Positions 35,145 through 42,525 of a stretch of DNA of 64,000 nt are shown piece after piece. The notes under the pieces are model-generated. The model saw nothing but the letters and a program-made list of their open reading frames with translations, made no database searches and was not told the origin of the DNA. The stretch comes from an uncultured Eggerthella sp. (GTDB taxonomy: Bacteria; Actinomycetota; Coriobacteriia; Coriobacteriales; Eggerthellaceae), in the NCBI GenBank assembly GCA_900546175.1, contig URBX01000005.1:52206-116205 (forward strand), given 5' to 3'. How positions within the stretch are numbered: the stretch's first letter is position 1; every line of letters starts with the position of its first letter. The translations under genes were made by a program, and so were the position numbers.

Positions 35145-35801
35145 ATGGCAGCCCTCGATACAAAGCTTCTTATTGCTGACGCTTTTGTAGAACTGTGCGA
35201 AGAAAATGGTCTTAGAAAGGTCTCCATTAGCGATGTTGTTGCTAAAACCGGAAAAAATCGTAAGACGTTTTACTATCATTTCGTTGATAAAGAATCTCTT
35301 ATTATCTGGAAATTCAGATATGACTTAGGTAAAGCACTTACCGAAGCATTCCCAGAAAACATCTTAGTTTATGAACAGACCGACCAAAATGATGGCTGCT
35401 TTAATTTTCCTTTCTACATCACTCAAAAATCGGGCGTTCGTTCTCTTGATCACTCTAAGTTCTTTGATGAGTTCGCTAAAGTATTAGAGCATCGTCGAAA
35501 GTTTTACACTCAAGCTCTTCTTGAAAACGGGCCTCATTCATTACGCAATTACTTATATAACTTGTATTTGCCTGCAATCCAAAATGACATCGACATCATT
35601 TTGGCTAATCGTTATCTTCCAGAAGAAAATATTGAGTTCTTAAGCGAGTTTTACACCTGCGCATTTCTCTACTACTTTATTAGAAAGTGCGATCAGCCAG
35701 GAGCAAAGCACCTTATTAGTAACGCAGGCCCTTTCTCCAATATCATCCACAGCTCTTTAGAAATGGAAATCAAAGAAGCGCAGCTTCGTCGAAATTTATA
35801 G
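35145..35801 (+). CDS. TetR-family transcriptional regulator
   Basis: The 218-residue protein has an N-terminal helix-turn-helix of TetR type: LRKVSISDVVAKTGKNRKTFYYHF at about residues 22-45, with the characteristic TFYYHF recognition helix end. The C-terminal 160 residues form a ligand domain without recognisable close relatives. The ATG at 35145 is favoured over the TTG at 35139 because AAGGAG then has normal spacing. It is divergent from the highly expressed Fe-S flavoenzyme and precedes, in convergent orientation, the MFS carrier. It is the only evident transcription factor in the acyl-CoA region, so it is the first candidate to bind the recurring CCTATA inverted repeats. That link is inference. 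Confidence 0.88.
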   Translation: MAALDTKLLIADAFVELCEENGLRKVSISDVVAKTGKNRKTFYYHFVDKESLIIWKFRYDLGKALTEAFPENILVYEQTDQNDGCFNFPFYITQKSGVRSLDHSKFFDEFAKVLEHRRKFYTQALLENGPHSLRNYLYNLYLPAIQNDIDIILANRYLPEENIEFLSEFYTCAFLYYFIRKCDQPGAKHLISNAGPFSNIIHSSLEMEIKEAQLRRNL

Positions 35802-35833
35802 TTCTGCACCGTCTATAGATACTGAAACGCATT

Positions 35834-35867
35834 TGACCTATAGTCTTTTCTATAGGTCATTTTTTTA
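35834..35867 (+). terminator. Terminator of the TetR gene built from the CCTATAG motif
   Basis: TGACCTATAG (35834-35843) and CTATAGGTCA (35850-35859) form a perfect 10-bp stem with a 6-base loop, followed by eight T. It has the form of an intrinsic terminator, yet its arms contain the same CCTATAG half-sites seen in upstream regions. The 344-base gap to the MFS gene also holds the motifs at 36023-36062 and a second terminator. Confidence 0.75.
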
Positions 35868-36022
35868 TCTAGCTTATTTAATACTTCATTCATTTTGTGG
35901 TCTTGCCCATTTTTACATTTCCTGAAAATTTCTCGCATTCTATTGAAGTAGCAAATTCGGGGGTTATAGGAACAAGTCCTCCCCTTTTTTTCAAAACTAA
36001 GACAGTACAGGCAAACTAATTG

Positions 36023-36062
36023 TCTTATAAGCCTCCTATAGGTCTACCTTTTGTCCTATAAG
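36023..36062. promoter_or_regulatory. Cluster of three CCTATAGG-like motifs downstream of the MFS gene
   Basis: CTTATAAG (36023-36030), CCTATAGG (36035-36042) and CCTATAAG (36055-36062) follow each other within 40 bases. They lie between convergent TetR and MFS genes, beyond the MFS terminator, so their regulatory meaning is unclear. Confidence 0.4.
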
Positions 36063-36065
36063 ACA

Positions 36066-36096
36066 GAAAAAGAAAGGCTCCTTTCGGAGCCTTTCT
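36066..36096 (-). terminator. Terminator of the MFS transporter gene
   Basis: AGAAAGGCTCC (36071-36081) and GGAGCCTTTCT (36086-36096) form a perfect 11-bp stem with a 4-base loop. On the minus strand TTTT follows. Confidence 0.85.
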
Positions 36097-36145
36097 CATT
36101 TCCAGAATTACGATTCCGGATGTTTCTTCTAAATTTTCTGAAGCA

Positions 36146-37465
36146 TTAAGCGATGAGAGCTGCCTCAGGGAACTTCTCATGGTAAGCCTTCTTACCACTC
36201 TTGAAGATCAAGGTGCAGAGTGCCCAGATTACGCAGATGAGAACGATGTCCAAGGTGAAGAACACTGCCCAACCGAATACCTGGTTAATAACTGCCAAAC
36301 CAGAAGCTGCGGTAGCACCAACGAGGTTTACAGGAATCAAAACGATGGAGTAAATCTGATCGTAGTGCTTGTCGCCGAACAAGGAACGAGTCAAGTAAGG
36401 CAAGAGAACGGTAACCCAAGCGTATACACAACCATAGATGAAGCCGCCACCGAAGAGAACAGGCAAAATCTTGTTGAAGCCGCCCTGCCAGATGCAGAAG
36501 ATACCGCCAGCACCGAGAACGCCACCAGCAATAAGAGCAGCCTGGAGAGACTTAGATTCGATAGCACCGGTAACGATCTTACCAATTGCCATACCTACCA
36601 TAGAGAATGCTTCCAAAGTACCGGACATAGCCATGAGCTCAGGAATCTGTTCGCCACCAGGAGTTACGCAAGCTACAACAACCTGATAGTAAGTGGTGTA
36701 GTGCTGTGGATAAATACCGAGAATGTTCATCAAGCAACCAGCGATGATGAGTACCCAGAAGAACCAAGTCTTCATAGCCTCAGCAAGAGTGTAACCATAA
36801 AGAACAGGCTCTTCAACTTCTTCCTGAGTCTCGTCAAGTGGAGCACCGAATGCCTTCATGCCGCAATCCTCTGGAGCGTTGCGCAAGAAGAACAAAGTCC
36901 AAGGAATAGTACCAACAGCAATGCAAAGACCGAATACACGGTAAAGGTCACGCCAAGTCTCAGTAGTAAGAGCAGAAGGGCCAAGAACGGTCTGACCAAC
37001 GATGTTGAATACAGCACCGCCAGCACCAGTCATAGCGTAAGACAAACCAAGTGCGAGACCAAGAGCGCTCTTATACCAACGACCGAGAACACCAGCAGTC
37101 ATGAGCCAGAGCAAGGTGATCTGAGCAAAGCCCATAAATACACCAGAGATGTACCACTGCCATACAACAGTGTAGGTAGACATTGCGAATACTGCAACAG
37201 CAGAAGCAACACCAGCAATGGTGCAGATGATGCGAACGTCAAAACGCTCGAGCAAAGCACCAACGATTGGTGAGAATACAACCTCTGCGAAGTATACGCA
37301 TGACATATAGAAAGAAACATCGGAAACCTGGCAACCGAGGTAGTTTGCTACAGGCTTGTAGCAAAGACCAGGGCAGCTAAAGGTAATAGCTGAAGAAGTG
37401 AAAATACAGATCATGCAGGTAAAGAGAACCATAACATGACGCCATGTAAGCTTCTGAGTAGCCAT
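36146..37465 (-). CDS. MFS transporter, OFA (oxalate/formate antiporter)-like
   Basis: The protein (439 residues) has 12 hydrophobic segments in two groups of six with a charged central loop (around 200-230, rich in Glu), the standard MFS plan. Segment layout and blocks such as FSCPGLCYKPVANYLG, SYAMTGAGGAVFNIVGQ and YGCVYAWVTVLLPYLTRSLFG resemble the oxalate/formate antiporter group common in anaerobes that exchange carboxylates. The ATG at 37465 follows AAAGGAGGGG; the frame stays open 30 codons upstream but without a good site. Codon use is as extreme as in the enzymes nearby (364-codon antisense frame), implying abundant expression. It is a good candidate for substrate/product exchange of the acyl-CoA pathway. 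CCTATAG motifs lie about 190 bases upstream. Confidence 0.88.
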   Translation of the reverse strand: MATQKLTWRHVMVLFTCMICIFTSSAITFSCPGLCYKPVANYLGCQVSDVSFYMSCVYFAEVVFSPIVGALLERFDVRIICTIAGVASAVAVFAMSTYTVVWQWYISGVFMGFAQITLLWLMTAGVLGRWYKSALGLALGLSYAMTGAGGAVFNIVGQTVLGPSALTTETWRDLYRVFGLCIAVGTIPWTLFFLRNAPEDCGMKAFGAPLDETQEEVEEPVLYGYTLAEAMKTWFFWVLIIAGCLMNILGIYPQHYTTYYQVVVACVTPGGEQIPELMAMSGTLEAFSMVGMAIGKIVTGAIESKSLQAALIAGGVLGAGGIFCIWQGGFNKILPVLFGGGFIYGCVYAWVTVLLPYLTRSLFGDKHYDQIYSIVLIPVNLVGATAASGLAVINQVFGWAVFFTLDIVLICVIWALCTLIFKSGKKAYHEKFPEAALIA

Positions 37466-37656
37466 AACCCCTCCTTTAAATCTTTTGGAGCTTTCGCTCC
37501 AGCTTCCCTTATCAGTGCAAGCATTTTTGGAGAGGCTCGGTGTAATTTCTCCCAAAAAACAATTGCACTAGAAGACCATGCGTAAACGCATCGTCTCCCG
37601 TTTGGTATTTTCAGCTTATTCAACCCGCTTAGATATGGTCAGATGTTTTAAATTGA

Positions 37657-37684
37657 CCTATAGTTTTTGGAGGTTTTATAGAGT
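37657..37684. promoter_or_regulatory. CCTATAG/TTATAG motif pair upstream of the MFS gene
   Basis: TGACCTATAG ends at 37663 and TTTATAGAG lies at 37676-37684. The TGACCTATAG version is identical to the arm of the terminator after the TetR gene. Confidence 0.45.
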
Positions 37685-37811
37685 AGCAAGTTTTCATTAA
37701 ATTTACTTCTTCATTAAAACACCAGGTCAATAGCGCATTTTATTCATTTTTCATGATTTTCTTCTTCATATTTTTTTCGCATTTTCTCTAGATTTATTCC
37801 AAAAAAAATTT

Positions 37812-37903
37812 TGTTTTGAACGTGTTTTTTTCTTTTTTCTATTGGTTCTACCTATTAATTTTCTAAATGAACATGTTTTGAACTAGTTTTGGACAAGTTC
37901 ATT
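37812..37903. repeat. TGTTTTGAAC direct repeats and AAATGAAC inverted repeat in a 615-base gap
   Basis: TGTTTTGAAC occurs at 37812-37821 and 37874-37883. AAATGAAC (37865-37872) is inverted as GTTCATTT (37896-37903). The gap 37466-38080 is otherwise strongly AT-rich with long T-runs and contains no convincing gene. It is the longest non-coding stretch in the window. Confidence 0.4.
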
Positions 37904-37988
37904 TACCCCTTTTGACAAAAATCGCACTTTTGTACACAACATTGGCTATTAATAAGCCTTTCAACTCGTAATAACCTATGCTCTGCAC

Positions 37989-38019
37989 AAAAAAGGAACG
38001 TCTCTTACGAGACGTTCCT
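37989..38019 (-). terminator. Terminator of the small membrane protein gene
   Basis: AGGAACGTCTC (37994-38004) and GAGACGTTCCT (38009-38019) form a perfect 11-bp stem with a 4-base loop, followed on the minus strand by TTTTTT. Confidence 0.85.
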
Positions 38020-38080
38020 ACCTCTTTATTGATTCTTACAGATCTTATTGCCTTCTTAGCAACATCTTTCTATCGAACCA

Positions 38081-38344
38081 CTATTTTTTAAAGAAACCCT
38101 TTTTCCTTCGTGCAGCCTTTTTACCTTTGCCTTTTGCAGCACGATATTTTTTCGCATCCATAACATCAATACGAATTGCATTAACTAAGAAGTAGAGCAT
38201 GATGCCGTAACCAATAATTCCGGTACCAATAATGTTTAAGTCGCTCAAGCCAAGCTGCATCATGTACCAAATAATTGCAGTAGTAACTGGGTTTAAGATG
38301 AGTACATAAATCCAGTATTTTGTGCTCTGCCTCATTTTTTTCAT
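38081..38344 (-). CDS. Small two-helix membrane protein, unknown function
   Basis: The 87-residue protein has two hydrophobic segments, about residues 10-28 and 38-56, and a strongly basic C-terminal tail of some 25 residues rich in Lys and Arg (GKGKKAARRKKG). The tail would face the cytoplasm by the positive-inside rule. GAGGAC lies before the ATG and a good terminator follows the stop, so the gene is probably real. I recognise no family. It lies between the MFS carrier and an acyl-CoA dehydrogenase in the same orientation, but its own terminator and 137-base upstream gap suggest independent expression. Confidence 0.7.
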   Translation of the reverse strand: MKKMRQSTKYWIYVLILNPVTTAIIWYMMQLGLSDLNIIGTGIIGYGIMLYFLVNAIRIDVMDAKKYRAAKGKGKKAARRKKGFFKK

Positions 38345-38481
38345 AGAGTCCTCAATTCAAGTAACTGTTCATCTAAGATGTATGACTTTTAGCTACTAAC
38401 TTTACCATTCTTGCACCAGGAGTAAACGAAATACTTCCTAATTCAAACAAACTGTATTAATGCTTGAATTAATACTGCTCG

Positions 38482-39651
38482 CTATATTGTTTTACTATAT
38501 TTATCCATGATGAGCGGAGCAGCAATATACACCATAATCTGATCGGTTCCTTCAGCAATCTGATTGCCGCGACAATCCTGCCATATACGTGAAACACGCG
38601 CCGTGTCGGTATAGCCAGACCCACCAAGGATTTGCAGTGCATTACTTGCCACTTCAGTAGCTGTTTTTGGTATATAACGCTTCATAAGCGCTACCATAAG
38701 CCTTCTATCTTCCGTACCCTTTTCAATGTCCCAAATTGCCCGATAGAGCATTGAGCGCATTGAGCAGATATTAATCTCCATTTCGGTAAGCATTTCTTCA
38801 ATTTGCTGGAATTGACTTATTCGTGTGCCAAACGCAACTCGTTCTCGAGCATAAGCTACGGCATCTTCCATTGCGGCCTGAGCCATACCTAACGATGAAG
38901 CGCAGGTAAAAACTCTTCCGTATTCAAGAAGTTTAAATAGATGCCTGAATCCATTTTCGTTATCAACACTCTTCAAACGATATTCAGGCTTCAATTCAAC
39001 CTGTTCAAAATTCATAGAAGCAAACGGGAGCATAGGCTGGCCAATCTTAGTAATTGGTATGGCTCTGATACCTTTTAAATTACCCGGAATAAACCAAAAG
39101 GACATTGGTGGATATTTCATTGGCCGCTCTTCGTCTTTATCAATCGCAGCAACTAATATATAAGGTGAATATTCACCATTATTTACATAGGTTTTTTTAC
39201 CATTTAGAAAAATCGTGCCATTTTCTGACTGAGTGCAGGTTTGCATTGCCATAGAGTCTGAACCTGCATAAGGCTCAGAGATGGCCAACGAGAACATCAG
39301 GCGTCCAGTTTGACGATAATCGTTCAATGCATCATAAAAAATCTGTTTATCGGCAAAACCTCCCATAATCTGAAGATTAAAGAAATCATTCTGAAAAGGA
39401 AGCGTTGCACCTGCGCATCGCGAGAGCTCTTCAATAATTAATGCCTGAGAAAAAATACTGTTGTCAAACGGTTTATCACTTAAAGGGCTCTCGAAGTCAA
39501 AATATAAGTCTACAAACTCTTTAACTATTTCATCGGGTAGACCTTGATCACGGCTCCACTGAATAACTCTCTCATTAATAAAAGTACGTTCACCAAATTC
39601 TCGAAAAGCTTCCACTAAACGTTTGTGGTAAGGCGTTAGCGCAAAATCCAT
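38482..39651 (-). CDS. Acyl-CoA dehydrogenase family protein, CaiA-related, catalytic Glu retained
   Basis: The 389-residue flavoprotein resembles the product of 31280-32470: LAISEPYAGSDSMAMQ, FGTRISQFQQIEEMLTEM, LYRAIWDIEKGTED and LGGSGYTDTARVSRIWQDCRGN. Unlike that protein it keeps the classical catalytic glutamate (QIAEGTDQIM). It may therefore carry out the oxidative reaction or act on a different acyl chain. Its codons are far less biased than those of the 31280 gene, so it is expected at lower level. The ATG at 39651 follows TGGAGAT; an upstream GTG overlaps that site. The plus-strand iron-sulfur flavoprotein gene is divergent across 329 bases. Confidence 0.9.
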   Translation of the reverse strand: MDFALTPYHKRLVEAFREFGERTFINERVIQWSRDQGLPDEIVKEFVDLYFDFESPLSDKPFDNSIFSQALIIEELSRCAGATLPFQNDFFNLQIMGGFADKQIFYDALNDYRQTGRLMFSLAISEPYAGSDSMAMQTCTQSENGTIFLNGKKTYVNNGEYSPYILVAAIDKDEERPMKYPPMSFWFIPGNLKGIRAIPITKIGQPMLPFASMNFEQVELKPEYRLKSVDNENGFRHLFKLLEYGRVFTCASSLGMAQAAMEDAVAYARERVAFGTRISQFQQIEEMLTEMEINICSMRSMLYRAIWDIEKGTEDRRLMVALMKRYIPKTATEVASNALQILGGSGYTDTARVSRIWQDCRGNQIAEGTDQIMVYIAAPLIMDKYSKTI

Positions 39652-39783
39652 GAATATCTCCACTGGTCTCGAAATGCAATTTCGGAAGACAATTTCAGAT
39701 TGTCTAAAACTACGTGCGCAAGTGCAAAACTACGCAATAAATGATTTATGTCTATATTACTGATTATTTAAAGGAGTTTATAG

Positions 39784-39840
39784 ATGCAAATAGCGCGCTT
39801 TGTCCCACTTGAGACAATATTCTATGAACAAATTCTATAG
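39784..39840 (+). CDS. Possible 18-codon leader peptide
   Basis: An ATG at 39784 follows AAAGGAG (39770-39776) at ideal spacing and opens an 18-codon frame ending in TAG. It lies 140 bases before the iron-sulfur flavoprotein gene. No amino-acid run typical of attenuators is seen. It may be a short translated leader or chance. The rest of 39652-39980 is AT-rich promoter-type sequence. Confidence 0.3.
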   Translation: MQIARFVPLETIFYEQIL

Positions 39841-39980
39841 TTTGGGGAAAAAGAAAACTAAAGCAAGTCTCTCAAACTCTAATATACTTTTCTACAGATT
39901 ATCGTATCTTCGCATGGCCTTACATGCGCTATTTACTCCTGTCGCCTATCAGGAGAGTCTCATTTTTATAGGAGGTAAAA

Positions 39981-40604
39981 ATGAAAATTCTTGCTATCAA
40001 TGGCAGTCACCGTGCAGGCAAAAACGTTTCCGAAATGCTTCAAATTGCCCTTAACGAAGCTGCAGCTCGTGGTGCTGAAACCGAATTGGTTGAATTAGCT
40101 GAACTCAATATTGAATATTGCGTAGGCTGCAATCGTTGCTTGTTCAAGCCTGAGTGCTCTATTAAAGATGATGACATGACTGAATTGAAGCAGAAAATGC
40201 TTGAAGCAGACGCAATCCTCTTAGGTTCTCCTAACTACTTCTCAAACGTTTCCGGCCGCATGAAAACCTTCATGGACCGCACTCGTCCTCTTCACATGGT
40301 TGCAAACGCCTTAAAAGGCAAGGTTGGCGGTTGTGTATGCATGACAGGCCTTGATCATTGTGGCGCCGAGCAAACTGTTGAAGTTATGGAGCGCTGGTTT
40401 ACTACCCATGAGATGAATATTGTGCGCCCTCGTCCAGAAGGCCCTGTACGCGTTGCTTCCCCTATTGGCTCTCTTCTTGATAGCTTTAACGATGATTGCC
40501 TCCCAAATTGGTGTCGTGGCATTTCCGAAGATAAAGTTGGTCAAATGATGTGCGCTCAACTTGGTAAAGATGTTTACGCGCTTTGTGCACAACTCGAAAA
40601 GTAA
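39981..40604 (+). CDS. Iron-sulfur flavoprotein (Isf-like, NADPH-dependent FMN reductase family)
   Basis: The 207-residue protein begins MKILAINGSHRAGKN, the FMN phosphate loop of flavodoxin-like reductases, and has GSPNYFSNVSGRMKTFMDRT around 88-107. Cysteines at 47, 50, 53 and 59 follow a CX2CX2CX5C pattern, the compact motif that holds a 4Fe-4S cluster in Methanosarcina Isf. Further cysteines occur at VCMTGLDHC. Isf-type proteins pass single electrons between ferredoxin-like donors and small acceptors. AGGAGG lies close before the ATG. It stands alone with its own terminator, among acyl-CoA redox genes, and could supply or accept electrons there; the partner is unknown. Confidence 0.87.
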   Translation: MKILAINGSHRAGKNVSEMLQIALNEAAARGAETELVELAELNIEYCVGCNRCLFKPECSIKDDDMTELKQKMLEADAILLGSPNYFSNVSGRMKTFMDRTRPLHMVANALKGKVGGCVCMTGLDHCGAEQTVEVMERWFTTHEMNIVRPRPEGPVRVASPIGSLLDSFNDDCLPNWCRGISEDKVGQMMCAQLGKDVYALCAQLEK

Positions 40605-40642
40605 TCAGCAAGAAATAATTACCCCAAACATATCATTACTGC

Positions 40643-40669
40643 AAAAAAGTCGATTTATTCGGCTTTTTT
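40643..40669 (+). terminator. Terminator of the iron-sulfur flavoprotein gene
   Basis: AAAAAAGTCGA (40643-40653) pairs with TCGGCTTTTTT (40659-40669) with one G-U pair. The T-rich arm continues as the tail. Confidence 0.75.
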
Positions 40670-40758
40670 GTTTATTTCAGCATTGGACTGAGCAAATCTA
40701 AACATTTAACTTCGGTTTCGAAATGATTTGCCTTGTCTAGTCATACTATTGATCAGAA

Positions 40759-40791
40759 TAAAAAAGAGGCCCAGGGAAAACCCTGGGCCTC
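40759..40791 (-). terminator. Terminator of the CaiB-like gene
   Basis: GAGGCCCAGGG (40766-40776) and CCCTGGGCCTC (40781-40791) form a perfect 11-bp stem with a 4-base loop, followed on the minus strand by TTTTTT. Confidence 0.9.
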
Positions 40792-40817
40792 TCAAGTAAG
40801 CAAAGATGCTTAGGCGA

Positions 40818-42128
40818 TTACCAGTTGCAAGGTGCTTCGCCAGCTGCCTGACGCTTAGAAACAAAGATGCGATCTTCGATTTCTTCACCCTTGTAAACTA
40901 CAACTGCGCCATCCTTGTCCATAGCCTCGATCTGCTCGTCGGTGTAACCGAATTCCTTCATGAATTCAGCGGTGTGATAACCAACAGGCTTGGAGAGGAT
41001 GATTGGAGGATCACCATAAGACTCGAAGCGGAGAGGAGTCATAGGAAGAGCACGCTTGCCCCATGCCTTGTACTCAACTTCACGCAATGCGTCGTTGTCG
41101 TATGCTTCTTCGTCTTTTACGATGTCGGTGTAACGGAAGCACTTCTGTGCAGGAACCTGGTTCTCCTTGAATACTTCCATCCAGTAATCGAATGGTTTCT
41201 CAGAGAATGTATGCTCGAGCCACTTAATAACTTCTTTATTCTTACCAGAAGCCTTCAATGCAGGAAGGTTGTTGGTCTCTGGATTATCGATCTGATCCTC
41301 ATGACCGAAGAGGCTCATCATCATTGGATAGTACTTGTCGTACTGAGGCATGCAGATGTAGATCCACTTGTCGTCAGAAGTCTTGTAAGTGTTGTTGAAT
41401 GGGTTTGGAACATTTACGCGAGACTTAGGATAGTCAGCACCAAACTGCTGAGCGCAAATACCAATATTGCCGCCCCAGATAGCACCAGCATAGAGGTTGG
41501 TTACAACCTTTTCGCCCTTGCCAGTACGGGTGCGGTTGAAGAGAGCTGCAATGATACCAGTTGCAAGCATGTGACCTACATTGTAGTCACCGAATGCCTG
41601 AGGAGCGATTGCAGGAGACTCGCCAGCCTCACGGAAAACGTTTGCAACGCCACCACGAGCTGCCCAGCATACTGCGTCAAATCCAGGGGAGTCTTTCTCA
41701 GGACCGAACTCACCATAACCACGCATCTGAGCCCAAATAAGTGTTGGGAACTCTTCCTTCAAGGTAGCATAGTCAAGACCAAGCTTTACAAGAGCCTTGT
41801 CACGCAAGTTGTTTACGAAAACGTCAGACTCTGCCAAAAGCTTCTTCATGAATGCCATACCATCCTCATTCTTGAGGTTGATGGAGATGAAGTTCTTGTT
41901 GGTGTTGTTGAGGTCGATGGTTGGATCCTCAGTGTCGGTCTGCTCACAGCCGAAGCCAGGACCCTGGGTACGCTGAGCGTCACCATGAGGTGGCTCAACC
42001 TTGTAGATTGTTGCGCCCATTTCGGAAAGGCAGCGAACTGCAGCAGGAGCAGCTACCCATTCGCAGAGCTCAACAACCTTGACACCTGCGAGAGGGCCAA
42101 ATCCATTGAGTTTTTCTGTAGTGGACAT
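40818..42128 (-). CDS. Class III CoA-transferase (CaiB/BaiF family), highly expressed
   Basis: The protein (436 residues) has the family opening AGVKVVELCEWVAAPAAVRC, then IWAQMRGYGEFGPE, GFDAVCWAARGGV and FGDYNVGHMLATG, where the Asp is the expected acyl-anhydride-forming residue. The ATG at 42128 follows AAAGGAG; an in-frame ATG six codons earlier lacks such a site. Codon bias is extreme, so that a 472-codon antisense frame is open across the whole gene. It pairs naturally with the crotonase gene upstream in the same direction (397-base gap with a terminator between). In carnitine metabolism CaiB swaps CoA between gamma-butyrobetaine and carnitine or crotonobetaine; the true acids here are unknown. 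Confidence 0.9.
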   Translation of the reverse strand: MSTTEKLNGFGPLAGVKVVELCEWVAAPAAVRCLSEMGATIYKVEPPHGDAQRTQGPGFGCEQTDTEDPTIDLNNTNKNFISINLKNEDGMAFMKKLLAESDVFVNNLRDKALVKLGLDYATLKEEFPTLIWAQMRGYGEFGPEKDSPGFDAVCWAARGGVANVFREAGESPAIAPQAFGDYNVGHMLATGIIAALFNRTRTGKGEKVVTNLYAGAIWGGNIGICAQQFGADYPKSRVNVPNPFNNTYKTSDDKWIYICMPQYDKYYPMMMSLFGHEDQIDNPETNNLPALKASGKNKEVIKWLEHTFSEKPFDYWMEVFKENQVPAQKCFRYTDIVKDEEAYDNDALREVEYKAWGKRALPMTPLRFESYGDPPIILSKPVGYHTAEFMKEFGYTDEQIEAMDKDGAVVVYKGEEIEDRIFVSKRQAAGEAPCNW

Positions 42129-42239
42129 ACAGAAATCTCCTTTCAAATAGTAAAACTAGTCATTTCCTTGGAAGACCATGTATGCGTTTCGGAAGAATAC
42201 AAAGAATTAATTCCTTGGAAATAGTTACTGTTACAGTTT

Positions 42240-42278
42240 CCTATAATTCCCTTATTTATAGGATGGTCATTCCTATAG
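42240..42278. promoter_or_regulatory. CCTATA repeats upstream of the CaiB-like gene
   Basis: CCTATAA (42240-42246) and TTATAGG (42256-42262) form an inverted repeat with a 9-base spacer, and CCTATAG follows at 42272-42278. All lie 110-150 bases upstream of the start codon, a plausible promoter location. The rest of 42129-42525 is AT-rich plus the crotonase terminator. Confidence 0.55.
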
Positions 42279-42426
42279 AATTGTCCTAAAAAATGGCACC
42301 TTCTGAATAAATTTTTTATTATTTTCGTTTTTTTGCCATTTTTACTGGACATTTTCCCTTTTTTATCCATTTTTTGAGCAGATTCTTCCTACCGTTCGCC
42401 GGCTTTTTTAGCCCAACTTTTGACAT

Positions 42427-42461
42427 AAAAAAATGACCCCACCTACATGAGATGAGGTCAT
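42427..42461 (-). terminator. Terminator of the crotonase gene
   Basis: ATGACCCCA (42433-42441) pairs with TGAGGTCAT (42453-42461) with one mismatch, followed on the minus strand by seven T. Confidence 0.8.
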
Positions 42462-42525
42462 CTTTTTTGCAAAGCTAAAGTATGGTCACTTTAACCAAAC
42501 TAGTAAGGTAAAAACCACCTAAATC

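Noticed and set aside
36179..37273. 364-codon plus-strand ORF opposite the MFS gene
   Set aside because: It is hydrophilic, without motifs, and antisense to twelve clear membrane segments.
40806..42224. 472-codon plus-strand ORF opposite the CaiB-like gene
   Set aside because: Same reason: it is Cys-, Val- and Leu-rich with no family motif, while the minus strand encodes a complete class III CoA-transferase.
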